Assembly (NCBI RefSeq): GCF_017591425.1
Contig: NW_024465369.1
Location: 30,651,501-30,715,500 of the forward strand
Source of the DNA: Ochotona curzoniae
Taxonomy: Eukaryota > Chordata > Mammalia > Lagomorpha > Ochotonidae
Length of the DNA stretch: 64,000 nt
Direction: 5' to 3'
The first letter of the stretch is position 1. The number at the start of each line of letters is the position of its first letter. Shown here one piece after another: positions 1-11,900 of this stretch. The notes below the pieces were generated by a model, which worked only from the letters and a program-made list of their open reading frames with translations, was not told where the DNA came from and did no database searches. The position numbers were made by a program, and so were the translations under genes.

Positions 1-285
1 GGTGGCTTCAGTCTTTCTAGTTCTGTAGCAAGGAGAGATGTGGACCCTTACAAGTGAAGTTTTAGAAAAATCTGAAAATGTAACAATCTGTAAAGCTATT
101 TATGTTAGTACTTAGGAAAAAGTCATGGTTATCTTGTTTTTTGGCTGCTTGGTGAATAGTAGCTAGCTTGAAAAAAAAAAAATGAAGACTCAAAACATAA
201 AAGAGCTAACAAGTGCAAGAACTGAGCCTGAAATCTAGGTGTTCTGACTGCTAAATTGAACGTGATAACTAATACTGTCAGTTCT

Positions 286-620
286 TTTTTTTTTTAAGAT
301 TTATTTATTTTTTATTACAAAGTCAGATATACAGAGAGGAGGGGAGACAGAGGGGAAGATCTTCCATCCGATGATTCACTCCCCAAGTGAGTGCAACAGC
401 CGGTGCTGTGTCGATCCGAAGCCAGGAATAAGGAACCTCTTTCTGGTATTCCACACGGGTGAAGGGTCCCAAAGCTTTGGGCTGTCCTCGACTGCTTTCC
501 CAGACCACAAGCAGGGAGCTGGATGGGAAGTGGAGCTGCCGGGATTAGAACCAGTGCCCATATGGATTCCTGGGGCTTTCAAGGCGAGGACTTTAGCCAC
601 CAGGCCATGCCGCTGAGCCC
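286..620 (-). mobile_element. Lagomorph C-type SINE, full length
   Basis: The element reads from a T-rich end, through the purine-rich complement of the CT stretch, to a tRNA-like head at the right, so it is inserted on the minus strand. It is bracketed by an exact 11-bp target duplication, CTGTCAGTTCT, at 275-285 and 621-631. It closely resembles the younger copies in the window. Confidence 0.93.
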
Positions 621-1192
621 CTGTCAGTTCTATTTTTGAACCAAACCCTCTTTGTCTATACTTCCAAACAGATCTGCTGTGTTCTGCTGCAGTTATTGTG
701 AGAGTTCACACTATTTTAGTTTTTCTCTAACTACAGTGCTGTGATTAGGAATGTGTTTTCATTGATCAGTTGACTCATTGTTATTCAGTACACCTAGTGT
801 TGTATGTGTTGTTTTTCCTTTCAAACTGGTGAAGCCTGCAAAAGCAAATTTTCCTTACCTAAATCTCTGTATTCACTCTCCTAGGATTTTTCCCTTTTAT
901 TTAAAAAAAAAAATGCTTTTCCCTTTGATTTTGAGTATCTTACAACTCCATTTTATCAATGCTGACGTACCCTGGAGAGACAGTTCTTTGTACAAAGCAT
1001 GTTTATTGTCTCCCTCTTGTCAACCAAAAGATAATAAAGATAATATGTTACAGGATATCCCTGTAGACTGCAGGCCTGTGATACATTTTCTCTTTGTAGC
1101 AGCACTGCCAAAATTTCAGGAACAGTTCTCTAAGATAAAAATAGAAGATAAAATCTCTGAAATATTTTTTAAAGATAGATTGTTTATTATTT

Positions 1193-1470
1193 AGTTTTTT
1201 TTTTTTTGAAAGTCAGAGAAAGAGGAAAACAGAAGATTGAAGCCCATTTTCCATCCTCTGGTTCATTCTTCAAGTAGCTGCGTTGGTCAAGATTTGGCCA
1301 GGATAAGCTAGGATTCAGAAACTCCATCTGCATCTCCCATGTGGGCAGCAGGTCCCCAAGTGCTTGGGTCATCATTTACTACCTACCCAGGCAACAGAGT
1401 AGCCAGGACTCTGTCTCACACACCCTGATATGGGAGACGGGAATCACAAACTGCGGCTTGATCTGCTGCT
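1193..1470 (-). mobile_element. Diverged C-type SINE
   Basis: A poly-T start followed by GAAAGTCAGAGAAAGAG and the TCTCCCATGTGGG and CCCAAGTGCTTGGG body motifs marks an old minus-strand copy. The head is badly eroded and no target duplication is visible. Confidence 0.7.
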
Positions 1471-1524
1471 CCACAAAGCATGCATCCTTGGAAATACTTA
1501 ATATAATCAGAAAGGACTTATTTT

Positions 1525-1850
1525 GAGGATTGATTTATTTTTATTGGAAAGTCAGATACACAGAGAGGAAGAGAGACAGAGAGGAAGAACGTCCGTCCAC
1601 TGTTCACTCCCCAGATGGCTGCAACAGCTAGAGCTGAGCTGAGCTGATCTGAAGCCAGGAGTCAGGAGCTTCTTTCAGTCTCCCATGTCGGTACAGGGTC
1701 CCAAGGCCCTAGGCCATCCTCTACTGCTTTCCCAGGCCACAGGCAGGGAGCTGGACGGGAAGCAGGGATGCGAAGACACGAACCAGTGACTGTAGGGGAT
1801 CCCAGCATGTGCCAAGGCAAAGACTTAACCACTAGGCTGCCACATCAAGC
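1525..1850 (-). mobile_element. C-type SINE
   Basis: Minus-strand SINE with tail remnant ATTGATTTATTTTTATTGG, body motif TTTCCCAGGCCACAGGCAGG and head remnant near 1840. It lies almost directly beside the diverged copy on its left and an older plus-strand copy on its right. Confidence 0.85.
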
Positions 1851-1877
1851 CTGAAAGTATTTTTTTTGAAAGTATAG

Positions 1878-2170
1878 TAACACTTCCACCAGAATCCACC
1901 AGGTAAGACACTGGTAGGCTGCTCATATACCGTAGAGGAGTCACTGGGTTCAAGTCCTGCCTCTGTACCCAATCCAGTTTCATGCTGAGGCGTACCTTGG
2001 AAGGCAACAGATAAAGGATAACTCAAATAGTGGGAGACCTAGGATGAGTTCCTGGTTCCTGGTGTAGGCCTGGCTTAACCCTAGCTGTTGCATTTGAGGA
2101 GTGAAGAATTAGATGAAAAATATCCCTGACTCTATCTCTCTTGCCTTTCAAACAGAAAAGAGTAAATATA
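1878..2170 (+). mobile_element. Old C-type SINE, diverged
   Basis: Plus-strand body motifs include GGGTTCAAGTCCTG (B-box region), GTGGGAGACCTAGGATGAG and TGCCTTTCAAACAG near the 3' end. Divergence is high compared with neighbouring copies. Confidence 0.65.
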
Positions 2171-2519
2171 AAAATGTTAATACCATCTCTTTTTAAAATT
2201 GAATCAGTAAGAAAGAGAAGAGATGGAGACCTATAGACAGTTACACGTAGACTGAAAATGACAAAACGTCTGTATTGTAACCTTAGATAATTCAGTATTA
2301 TTTTGAGATCTTGATCTAATAACTGAAGATTTGGTATCAGCTCTGCCAGCTTTACAGGTTGATACTGAGACACAAAGGAGAGTGAAAAGCCTTTGAGCAG
2401 CTTTCAAAGGAGAGAAGGCATCATTACTACTCAGGCTGTTATAAATCCCCCAGTGGATTAGGCAGTGACATATTTTACTAAGGCCTTCATAGCACTCATC
2501 TCCAAGGATATCCATTTTA

Positions 2520-2852
2520 TTTTTTTAAAGATTTGTTTTATTTTTATTGCAAAATCAGATTACAGAGAGGAGGAGAGACAGAAAGGAAGATCTTCTATCC
2601 GATGATTCACTCCCCAAGTGGCCGCAACAAATGGAACTGCGACAATCCGAAGCCAGCAGCCAGGAACTTCCTCCAGGTCTCTCACATGGTTGCAGGATCC
2701 CAAGGCTTTGGGCTGTCCTCAACTGCTTTCCCAGGCCACAAGCAGGAAGCTGGATAGGAACCAGGACTGCCAGGATTAGAACCAGCGCCCATATGGGATG
2801 CCTGCATGTTCAAGGCGAGGACTTTAGCCACTAGCCCACCATGCTGGGTCTT
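2520..2852 (-). mobile_element. C-type SINE with long target duplication
   Basis: A full-length minus-strand copy. An imperfect 18-bp target duplication, CCAAGGATATCCATTTTA at 2502-2519 and a four-mismatch version at 2853-2870, brackets it. The mismatches suggest moderate age. Confidence 0.88.
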
Positions 2853-4159
2853 CCAAGGATGCCTGTTTTAGATCCCCATGCATAAACACCCAGCATAAAG
2901 GCCTGCAGAGGGATGCTGCCTGCCTCCTGTCATACTCTAGGGAGCATACAGATGACATCTCCTCCATCAGCTGATCAAGGGGCTGACCGTGGGCTCACCC
3001 CGCTGCAGGCTCATACATTCTAATAGCCTCTCCCCCAACAAAAATTGCAGTTTAAATGCGAGTGAGAAAATACAAATGACCCCAGCCTTGGCAAAATAAA
3101 AGCTATACCCAACCAAAGTGACCTGTCTTTATCCCTGTTATAAATCACCATGCTATAGTTAGGATCTTTCTGCCAGGCAACTAGATCTTTCTTTTCACTT
3201 TCCAGCAAGAGGACAGTGCAGTCCCTTGGGGAATGCATTTAGTGAATTCTAAGAATGGCCAGGCTTTTCTACTTGGACTGAGTTAATTGATTAGACCCAG
3301 GGCATCAGAGCAAAGGCTATCCTTCACCCAGAGTTTTAGATTGGTTTGTGTTTAGCCTTCATTTTCTTTTGTCCCTATAAAAAGTATCATCCAGATCCCT
3401 AAGGGAAGGGAAAGGAAGTAAAAGGCAGGAACAGTCATGGCAGTTGGGGAGCATTTTGTTCCCCCTGGGTTTGGAAGACTTTGCCCTGCCTTTGATCTTG
3501 CTAAGATCAATCCCTGAAATGGACATGGGCGAAAAGAGGGCATCCTGAGGTTTCAGAGTCTGTTCTTTCCTCCTGCAGCCATGGGGATGAAAAGGTGATT
3601 TCATACACTTAGAAAACAGGAACAAAGAATCCCTGGCACTTGTTCAGTCTCAGTAGGAGTCAGCATTATGCAAACTTTTCCGCACTAGAGGGTATTTAGA
3701 GATGTGCTTGTGCCATACCCTGGTAGAGGAAGAGTTAGAGAAGAGGATGGGACACAAGGCTGGCACTCCCATCATCTCCAGAGTTGAATTAAGAATGAGA
3801 TCTTTGATTCTATAGCTTAAATATCTTATATACATGAGAAGTCATAATGAAGGAGATAATCCTATTGGAACTTGAGTTGAAAGGGGAGGACCAATGTGAG
3901 GAAATCAAAAGGGGCTTTTAAGCAGGAAGGGCCTACAATCAAGCTACCAGAAACCAGTTTTGTGAGCTAAAGGGCTAAAATGTTGCAGAAAACAGAGCAG
4001 GAAATAACAAGATAAAGGGAAAGGCAAGTATAAATGCAAAGCAGAGATGGGTCTGTACACGTCATCCAGTATACTGTTGTGCCAGATCACTCAGTATACG
4101 CCAAGGTGAAGAATGCAGAAAGAACTGGAGGAACTGGGTAGAATGAACTTAGCAGTGTT

Positions 4160-4410
4160 AGTGCTGGAGGGCCTGGACCAGTAGACAGGTGTGTTCCAAT
4201 CTCAGCTTCCCTCCACCACTTGGAGTAGGCTCTGGGAATGGTATTTATATTCCCTGTGCATCCATTTCCTCATCTGAAAAAAGGAATAGCAACAGTACCC
4301 ACTGCAGAAAACCCAGGATTTTTCCCATGAGGTTTACTTTATGTGGGTTGAATGAGTTAACGGGGAACACTTGAGCTCGGTTCCTGGCACTAAGTTAATG
4401 TTCAGTAGAT
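4160..4410 (+). mobile_element. MIR SINE
   Basis: The stretch follows the classic MIR order on the plus strand: CATTTCCTCATCTGAAAA near 4261, a TGAATGAGTTAA block near 4350, and CCTGGCACTAAGTTAATG near 4383. MIR is an ancient mammalian tRNA-derived SINE. No target duplication is expected at this age. Confidence 0.8.
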
Positions 4411-5311
4411 AGAAAGCAGCATCGGGCAGCATTAGTATTGCCACTACATGGTGATCTCTTTGAGATGTTGAAAGGTCAAAATGATACAGTGCCTAAAAGT
4501 ATTTAACATAGTTCTTAATATATATATAATGATTACTCAAGAACAGTTATAAAGAATGATGCACACAGCTACTTGACAAACATGTAGGCAATAAAGAACT
4601 AAGCAGAGTGTTAAAAACACCCATGTTGGACTCAGACATATCCTGAAGGACACAACTTTGGATAGAGGGATTCTGGTTGGAAGATGAGGAACATAGAAGG
4701 GAGGACCGGACAGCGTAGGGGATAGGAATTAGAGCAGACAGTAAGTTGGGCATGAAAAACACAGTGACTAATTTTGAGAAAAATCTCTGTCCGGGCCAGG
4801 AAATCACCAATGACAAACTTGAATCCCAGGTCTGACCAGACTACGACTTCAAAGTGAAAGTGCATGAATTGCCTTCATGTCTTCTTTGCGTTGGAGTACA
4901 GTCCAATATGTGTATTACAGAATGAAAGATGGAGGCTTTATACACATTCAAGTTGAAATACCTGCCAGGAGTAGATAAATCACTACCGTGTTTGTTGTAG
5001 ACTGATTTGTGAATTTACAGTTTAAAATAATTGGTCATCCAGGCCACAAGCTCACCAAACAGGAACGTTGGTAACAGTACCAATGCTGTGGAGAAATGCA
5101 AGCTGCAAGTGTGGCTGTTTCAGTAAAAGGAGGGATATCGCAACATAGTCTTTAGCCTTGTAGCTATTTTGGTTGTCCAGTGCTTTAACAAGGTGTTACT
5201 GAGAACTGGAACTTTTATTTACTCATGCATTTAAAAAAAAAAAAGCCTGAATAGACTTTCTTGCAGTTAGTGAATTTATTGCTTGACTTTGGCTTTGAGC
5301 TTTCAAGTTTG

Positions 5312-5647
5312 TTTTTTTTAAAAAAAGATTTATTTTTATTATTATTTTTTTTATTGGAAAGGCAGATATACAGAGAGGAGAGACAGAGAGGAAGATCTTC
5401 CATCCGATGATTCACTCCCCAAGTGAGCGCAACGGCCGATACTATGCCGATCCAAAGCCAGGAGCCTCTTCCGGGTCTCCCACATGGGTGCAGGGTCCCA
5501 AAGCTTTGGGCCGTCCTCAACTGCTTTCCCGGGCCACAAGCAGGGAGCTGGAAGGGAAGTGGGGCTACCGGGATAGAACCAGCACCTATATGGGATCCCG
5601 GGTGTGCAAGGCGAGGACTTTAACCACTGCGCCACCGCGCCGGGCCC
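5312..5647 (-). mobile_element. Young C-type SINE
   Basis: Full-length minus-strand copy bracketed by an exact 15-bp target duplication, GAGCTTTCAAGTTTG, at 5297-5311 and 5648-5662. The head keeps several CpG sites (GCGCCACCGCGCCGGGCCC), which points to a recent insertion. The B box appears to have lost one base relative to other young copies. Confidence 0.95.
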
Positions 5648-6199
5648 GAGCTTTCAAGTTTGTATGGTTTCTATTTGGAGTGATTTTTTAAAATGTACTT
5701 GAATAAGAATCTACCTTAAAACAGGCAAAAATGCTAGTCGTTTATTGGTAATCTTTAAGCAGAATCCACTATTTATTCTGTGGAACTCATTCACCTGAGT
5801 ATGTAGACTATATACTGAGGCTTGTTAGGGTAAGTGAAGTCAGTGATATTCAAAAACTCTGAAACAAGGCCCTCCCTAAACTTTTTAGCCCCAAAGTACA
5901 TTTTTCCTTAGCATTATCTACACTGGCACTGCTCACAGTGAGGCCCTAACTCTGTCAGCCAGGAAGCCTTAGCTGCTTCTAGATAGTCATCTTGGAAGGA
6001 GGGTTGGTGAGGTCGTTGTGGTGATTTTTTATATAGATCACCCTAGACACATAGATCCCAACATCAGACGGACCTCTTTCGTGGGAGTAAATGAATCAAG
6101 GGGCCAAGGGCTAGCTCGTGGCCGCTTGCCATCCTCTCACCAAAAACACATACCCACAATTCCTTCAGATAGGGGGATCACCTACCACTACATGCTCTG

Positions 6200-6530
6200 A
6201 CTTTCATCTCCCTGGAACATTGTGTTAGCTTGGTATTTTAGAATTGACAGCCTGAAAGAGACAGAGGGGCTCCCATCTCAGCTGGCATGCTCCCCAAAAT
6301 GCTCACGAGGTCCGTGACCGGGCTGAGACCAAAGCTATCAATTGTCAATCCAGTACATGTCTCCCTTGTTGGGTTAGGAACCTAGTCACTTGAGCCATCA
6401 CCACTGCTTTCCAGCATCTTGTTAAGAAGGAAGCTGGAGTCAGAAGCCAACAGCAGGTGTTGAACCAGGCACTCCAAAGTGTATACAGGCATGTTAGCTA
6501 GTGCCTTAGCCAATAGATAGATAGGACTGA
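6200..6530 (-). mobile_element. Possible ancient SINE-like repeat
   Basis: Fragments such as GAGCCATCACCACTGCTTTCCAG and a terminal GTGCCTTAGCCAATAG resemble the antisense head of a tRNA-derived SINE, but not the standard C-type body. I cannot name the family. Confidence 0.35.
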
Positions 6531-7529
6531 AAGTGCAAGTATTCACCTGATTTCATGTATTAAAGGTAACAAATTTAAATGCACCTGGGAGCTGCCGTGA
6601 GAGCAGAGGTAGTCTTGTATATGAAACGCCACTCAGGATTTTTACACTGTGTGAAGTGACCTCAGTCCTGGGACAGGGAAAACAGAGCACTTTAACGCAC
6701 ACTGATACTTATAATGTAAGCAACTGTGGTCTTAAATAGCTTGTTAAAGTGAGACAATGCTTTCTTTCTTAATTAGAACAGTTGTAAATTTTTCCACATA
6801 TTTCTTATAAAATGTTTCAGTGATAACCAAATTTGTGGTCAAGAATTCATAAAAGGTAAAAGTGAACCAAAGTAACTAAATGGCATTGCCATCATGGAAT
6901 TCTTGTGATCCATTAGATAGCCATTAAAATAAGACATCAAGGCTAAGCGACTGAGTGTTAATGGGTGTGCCTGCACATCCAGTGAGTTACGAGGAGCCCT
7001 GTAGTGGTCCTATAGAAATCTAGCAAGAGTCAGGCAGAGAGAAGAGCTAGACCGGAGCCCTCTCATCCAATGTTTGGTGGGATTGCGAGAGGGAAGAGTG
7101 TAACCTGGACATCAGTTCTTCACTGTGCTGGGATTCAGCTTTGACGAATGATTCTGGCAGAATAGACCAGTTAGAGGATGCTTTGAGTTGGCATGATGTG
7201 CCCCCTAGTGGTCAAGACAGCCTATCATTAATGCAAAGAAAATGACTTGCATTGTTCCTTCACCCTCCATGCATGGCAGAGGCTTGGTATTGTAGGGTAT
7301 TTATTACTTGGAGGGGGAAAAATACTATTTCCTAGAAGCTGTGTCTTGAGTACAAATTATTGTGGTGGTAAACAGTAATATGACAACAATTCTTCAAAGC
7401 CGAAATTGCAAATTGTCAGAATACATATGTCCTTCCTTTAGCATTTTCTTCCATTTTCATTTGCTAAGGAATCATTAATGCACTCAGTATAGTGCAAAAA
7501 TTCAGTATGCAGCCAGCTTAATGTCTGCA

Positions 7530-7680
7530 TGTGTAAATTTTTTCGTATGTGCAACCATGTAGTAGTCATCACTTAAGACATAGAAGCTTTCAGCATCCAG
7601 CAGCCATCCTCACTCCCTGTTCTGGTCAGTCCCGTCTCAGAGATAAGCACTGCTTCAAACTGTTCACTACAGATTGGAGG
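7530..7680 (-). mobile_element. Possible antisense L1 3' UTR relic
   Basis: The order of short pyrimidine-rich blocks between 7580 and 7670 resembles antisense 3' UTR sequence of old mammalian L1 (L1ME-like). This is a weak resemblance only. Confidence 0.3.
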
Positions 7681-8521
7681 TAGCATCCTTAACACATTGC
7701 TTCATAACACTGTTCTCCCAGGAAATAATAAAATCCTAAAATCACCATGTTAAATAGTTTGTCCCCCTAAAAAGTGGCAGTTTCCCCAATAAAAGCAAGG
7801 CTGTATCTTTGAGAGGCTTACTGTTTTTCATAGTTCAAGTAAAATAATGTTATCTCTCACCCTGATCAAAATTCCTACTATACAGGTGTTCTTACCAAGA
7901 CACTCACTAGGAGACACAGCCAATTGGTGCATTGATTGTATTTTCCCAAGTGTCTCTGTAGGCAACTGAGTCAATTTTCACAGAAACCCTCTTATTTGTG
8001 AGTGACATTTCAAAGGTGCCGCTGATTGCTGTGACCAAGTCTGTATTCTGATGCAGCATTTCAGAAATTCACGTGAATGCCGTGTCAAAAGCTGCTGATC
8101 TGACATCCTGTTCAAAGTTAGCCAAGCATCTTCTAACTCTCACCTTATAAACACACAAAGGCTAATTTATAACGGACAGCACAGCATCATCACTGTTGCT
8201 ATTGGTACAAGACTTTTATGTGTTCAAGTGAAATGACGGCCTCTCTGAATGTCAACATGTATGCCAAGAAACAAAGCTGGGTTTTTCATGAGTTCTCATT
8301 GATTTGCTGGCTATATAAATAAACTCAGGGTTAATCAACAAATATGACTATGGGAATGTATAATTTCCAGATATTTTGCAGGAGCCAAAAAGAGTCAGGT
8401 GTGTGGCTCCTCCCTGACCACCACAGACATGAGCCTTGTTTGGGTGAGTAGAACTCCAGCTTGCAAGCTGAGGTTGCAGGGACCACTACTTTTTAAGATA
8501 ATGTGCAAGGAAGAAATGGGA

Positions 8522-8610
8522 GGGTACTTCCCAAGGTTCATGGAAGTGAAATGAAAAGCTGATTTTGTTTCGGTGCCCTAAATATTTCAAATTCCATACC
8601 TAGGAAGGAG
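8522..8610 (-). mobile_element. Half copy of a short interspersed repeat (possible DNA-transposon MITE)
   Basis: GGGTACTTCCCAAGGTTCATGGAA at the left, then a TTTTGTTTCGGTGCCCTAAATATTTC block, matches the reversed order of the repeat immediately to its right. Related copies lie at about 27900 and 43418. I do not recognise the family name. Confidence 0.5.
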
Positions 8611-8740
8611 TCTCCAAAGTGTTCCATGATAGTATGTATGTTGGGAAAAAAAAAAAACTGTAGATGGATTTCAAAAAATTTTTCCCTTCCAAATAAACTC
8701 ATCCTCTAATTCTGTTTTTCCACAAACTTAGTGGCGAACA
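8611..8740 (+). mobile_element. Short interspersed repeat, longer copy
   Basis: Begins GAGTCTCCAAAGTGTTCCATG and continues ATGGATTTCAAAAAATTTTT then AAATAAACTCATC. The right end, TTTTTCCACAAACTTAG, looks like the degraded complement of the left end, suggesting terminal inverted repeats as in a non-autonomous DNA transposon. An A-run interrupts it near 8646. Confidence 0.5.
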
Positions 8741-8964
8741 CATATAGACATTATCATTCTTTAGTCCTTTTATGAATAAATTGCATCTTTTTCTCCATCA
8801 TGACTTAAGAAAAATATTATCAAGGGAAACATTTTAATTCCCAATCCACCAAAGAAAATTTATATAATATTTAATTTCTTTTAGGAATTACAGCTCCTTT
8901 TTATTCTCTCTGTGTGTGTGATAGAGCTGGAATAATGCTGTATTCAGTTATCATTAGAAACTCC

Positions 8965-11900
8965 TAGGGTCTCAGGACGGGGCGTCTCATGCCTGGATCC
9001 CAGACGCCAGCCACTAGGTGCATGTGGTGAGCTGTCCTGGGCCTGCCTGGGCTCCAGAGGCTGCTCCCTTAGGGGTGAGTACACCGAGGGGAGAGGTCTC
9101 TGTCACTGGGCAGGTCCGGAGCCCACCCATTGCCCTCATTGGGCGGTGGATGGGATTGGGTAAGGGTGTGACCTTGGGCCTGGGAGTTGAAACTTCTGGC
9201 AGCCTGCCAGCTGCTGGTGGGTGCCAGGCTGGGGCATCTCCATGCTCGGATCCCGGATGACAGCCACTATGTGCACATGGTGAGCTGTCCCTGGGCGGCC
9301 AGTGTACCATTTGGCACCAGGCTCCGCCTGCTGGTCGCCCGGCCAGGGAGCTCTGAGGTTTTGGTTCTTTGAATCGCTGCTTAGGTAGTTCCAGGTTGAA
9401 CCCACTGTGATTCTAGGACGTGAAGCAATCATAAATATTCACAATGAGAGTAACTCTTCCTTTGAAAAACTTGCAATCACTGAACAATGCTGACCACCAA
9501 ATACCAGTCCATGCAGAAGCTATGGCTCAGGGCTTGTCCATCAGAATCATATCCAGTTACCTGACATGATGATGGATCAGGAGAAGGGTCACATTAAGCA
9601 GGGCCATTACATTAACTAGTACTCAAGAACCATAACCGGGGGTAGATTCTGTGAGAGATGTGTGGGCCAAATCCTATGGAAATTCTAGCCCCACTGGTTT
9701 ACTCAAGAGTTGGGGTGGTGACTAAGCTAGGTATGACCAAGGAACCTGCCATGAATTACAGGTAAAGGAACCCCCAACAGTCTGGACTGGTCAGGGCAGC
9801 AGCACCCGAATGTGCATCCTGAATAGGGTGTGGGGTGGGCCAGGCTGCAACATTCCCCAGCTCATACAAGGCCAAATGGAAAGCCAGACTTTGCCGGAAC
9901 CTGGCCTAAACCCAATAGCATGTATGAGAACTGGGTCTGGGAGTAGATTAAGTGGAGGAATTTGGGAAACTCCCCTGGCGAGTCATAGCTCCTGCTGGTG
10001 AACATGTGGTCCAGACCTGGGGGTCAGACAAGCTGGGAAAAGTAGCTCCAATGGCTGGGTAATGTGTGAATTGGTAATGGAACGGGATGTACTGGGTAGG
10101 ACTGAGCAAACCTCAGCCTACAAGTGAAACGAGACCAGGAGGGAGCACAGGTCATGCCGAGCTAGGTTCTTGTACCTACTGGTCTGCGTGAGCCAGGAAC
10201 GCTAAGCCACAGTGTCTAAGACAGAGGTCAGGACAGGTGAGGGGCTGTGCCAAGCTGAGTCAGAGCAACCACTGGCATGTGCATGATCTGTGGCTGGGAA
10301 CAGGCCCAGTGGGGAGCTAAGAGGACAACCCCAGCTGGGTTGAGGTTCCCACCAAGGGGCTCGTGGCCTGGAATGGAGACTGTGTTCTGAACAGGAAACG
10401 GTTGTAGTCTCCCTTGGCACAAGTGTGGACTGGGATTGGATGCACCCAGCCAAGCCAGACTCCAAGACCCCCTGGTGTCCTGGAGAACCAGGGTAGATGT
10501 GAGATGGACTAGGCAAGGTCTCAACCCCTACTGAGCCATGTGTGAGCCATAGGTTGGTATGGAAGAGCCATAGCTGGGCTGAAACATCTAACAGTAAGAA
10601 CCAGATTGGGTTGAAGGCCAATCAGGAAAAGCCACTGTTCCTGCTATGTCAGGAGGTGGACTGAGTAGGGCTGGCTCATGGACCCCCTGGTATGCGCAAA
10701 ATCTGGCATTGGGAGAGGTTCTGATGGAGGAGTGTGGGCAACTCCTCTAGCAGGTCACAGACCTGGCAGGTAAGCGCAAGAAACATGATAGGAAGCAGCC
10801 CAGAACAGGCCATGGAAAGTTTCCCACTGGCATATATTTGGCATGGATTGGGGGAAGACCAGGCTGAATCTGTTCACGTCATCCACTGGCAAATCCAAGC
10901 ACCAGAACAGAGTGTGGGTCGAGCCAGGTTTGGTTGCAACAAAAACAAGTGCACAATCTGGAATGCCAAGATGAGGTGAACTGTACTGGATGTGACCGCA
11001 GCAGCCAACCAGCAAGCGTGAGAACCAGGAAGGGAGGGGGCGGACCCAGCCGGGGAATAGGGGTGGTTCCTTTGCTGGACAGCTACTCCCATTGGAGAGT
11101 GAGGGCTGGGATGGGGGCAGACCAGACTAAGCAGGGCTACAATACCTGTATTCCTCATGTGGACTAGATCAGGGAAAAGCCAGGCTGGGCTGATTATTCC
11201 TACTGGTGCAAACTACAAAATAGAGTGGGTGAGGGTTGTTTGGGCTTAGCCACAGTATCAGCTGGCAGAAGCTGGCACTGGGGCCTAGTTTTGTCAAGTC
11301 AAACCACAGAGTGTGCATAATCCAGGAGTCGGGGAGGTCTGGGGGGCGGAAATAGTGGGCTCCTCCCTCTTGTGTTACTACTTCCAAGGGAGGGCACGAA
11401 AACGAGGACAGGGTCTGTGGTGGAATGGGGTGTGGGACAGACTGGAGTACTGCTACACATACTGGCAAACCAGGGTAGGGGGCAGGCCTGGTGGGGGTTA
11501 TTGTGGGTCGCTCTGACTAGGCTGCAGCTCCCACTTGTTTATGCAAGGGCCAAGTATATGCTGGGCAGAATCAGGCTGGACTGCAACACCCATTGGTTCC
11601 AATGGAAGTCGGGGTTGGAAACAGAACCAACCCAGCTATCGCAACCTCCAGCTGATCAGGGCGATGGACTGTGCCGGGCCCTGTGCTTGCTAGTACATAT
11701 AAGAATCTGGTCTGAGAACAACTCAGACGGTTTCTTTGGAGATCTCCCCAACCAAAATGCTAGACTCAGAACCCTAACCAAGAAAAGACAGAAGACAGAA
11801 CAGGTCAACCAACCAACTCAGCTATATGTTGGCAGCAAAATACGGGGCAAACAGAGACCCTATGATGGACTATATCAACCAGTGGATTCTTCAAAGACCT

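Noticed and set aside
376..600. Many 60-100-codon frames with very similar peptides (also near 5351, 29042, 35829, 36864, 38361)
   Set aside because: All are translations of the same SINE body in different copies, not genes.
778..1194. 138-codon plus-strand open frame
   Set aside because: It matches no CERS6 exon or other family I recognise, and no good splice acceptor with matching phase is present. Read as chance within the intron.
9690..11660. CRISPR-like alternation of repeats and spacers
   Set aside because: Units are degenerate, lack constant repeats and spacers, and sit in a mammalian retroelement.
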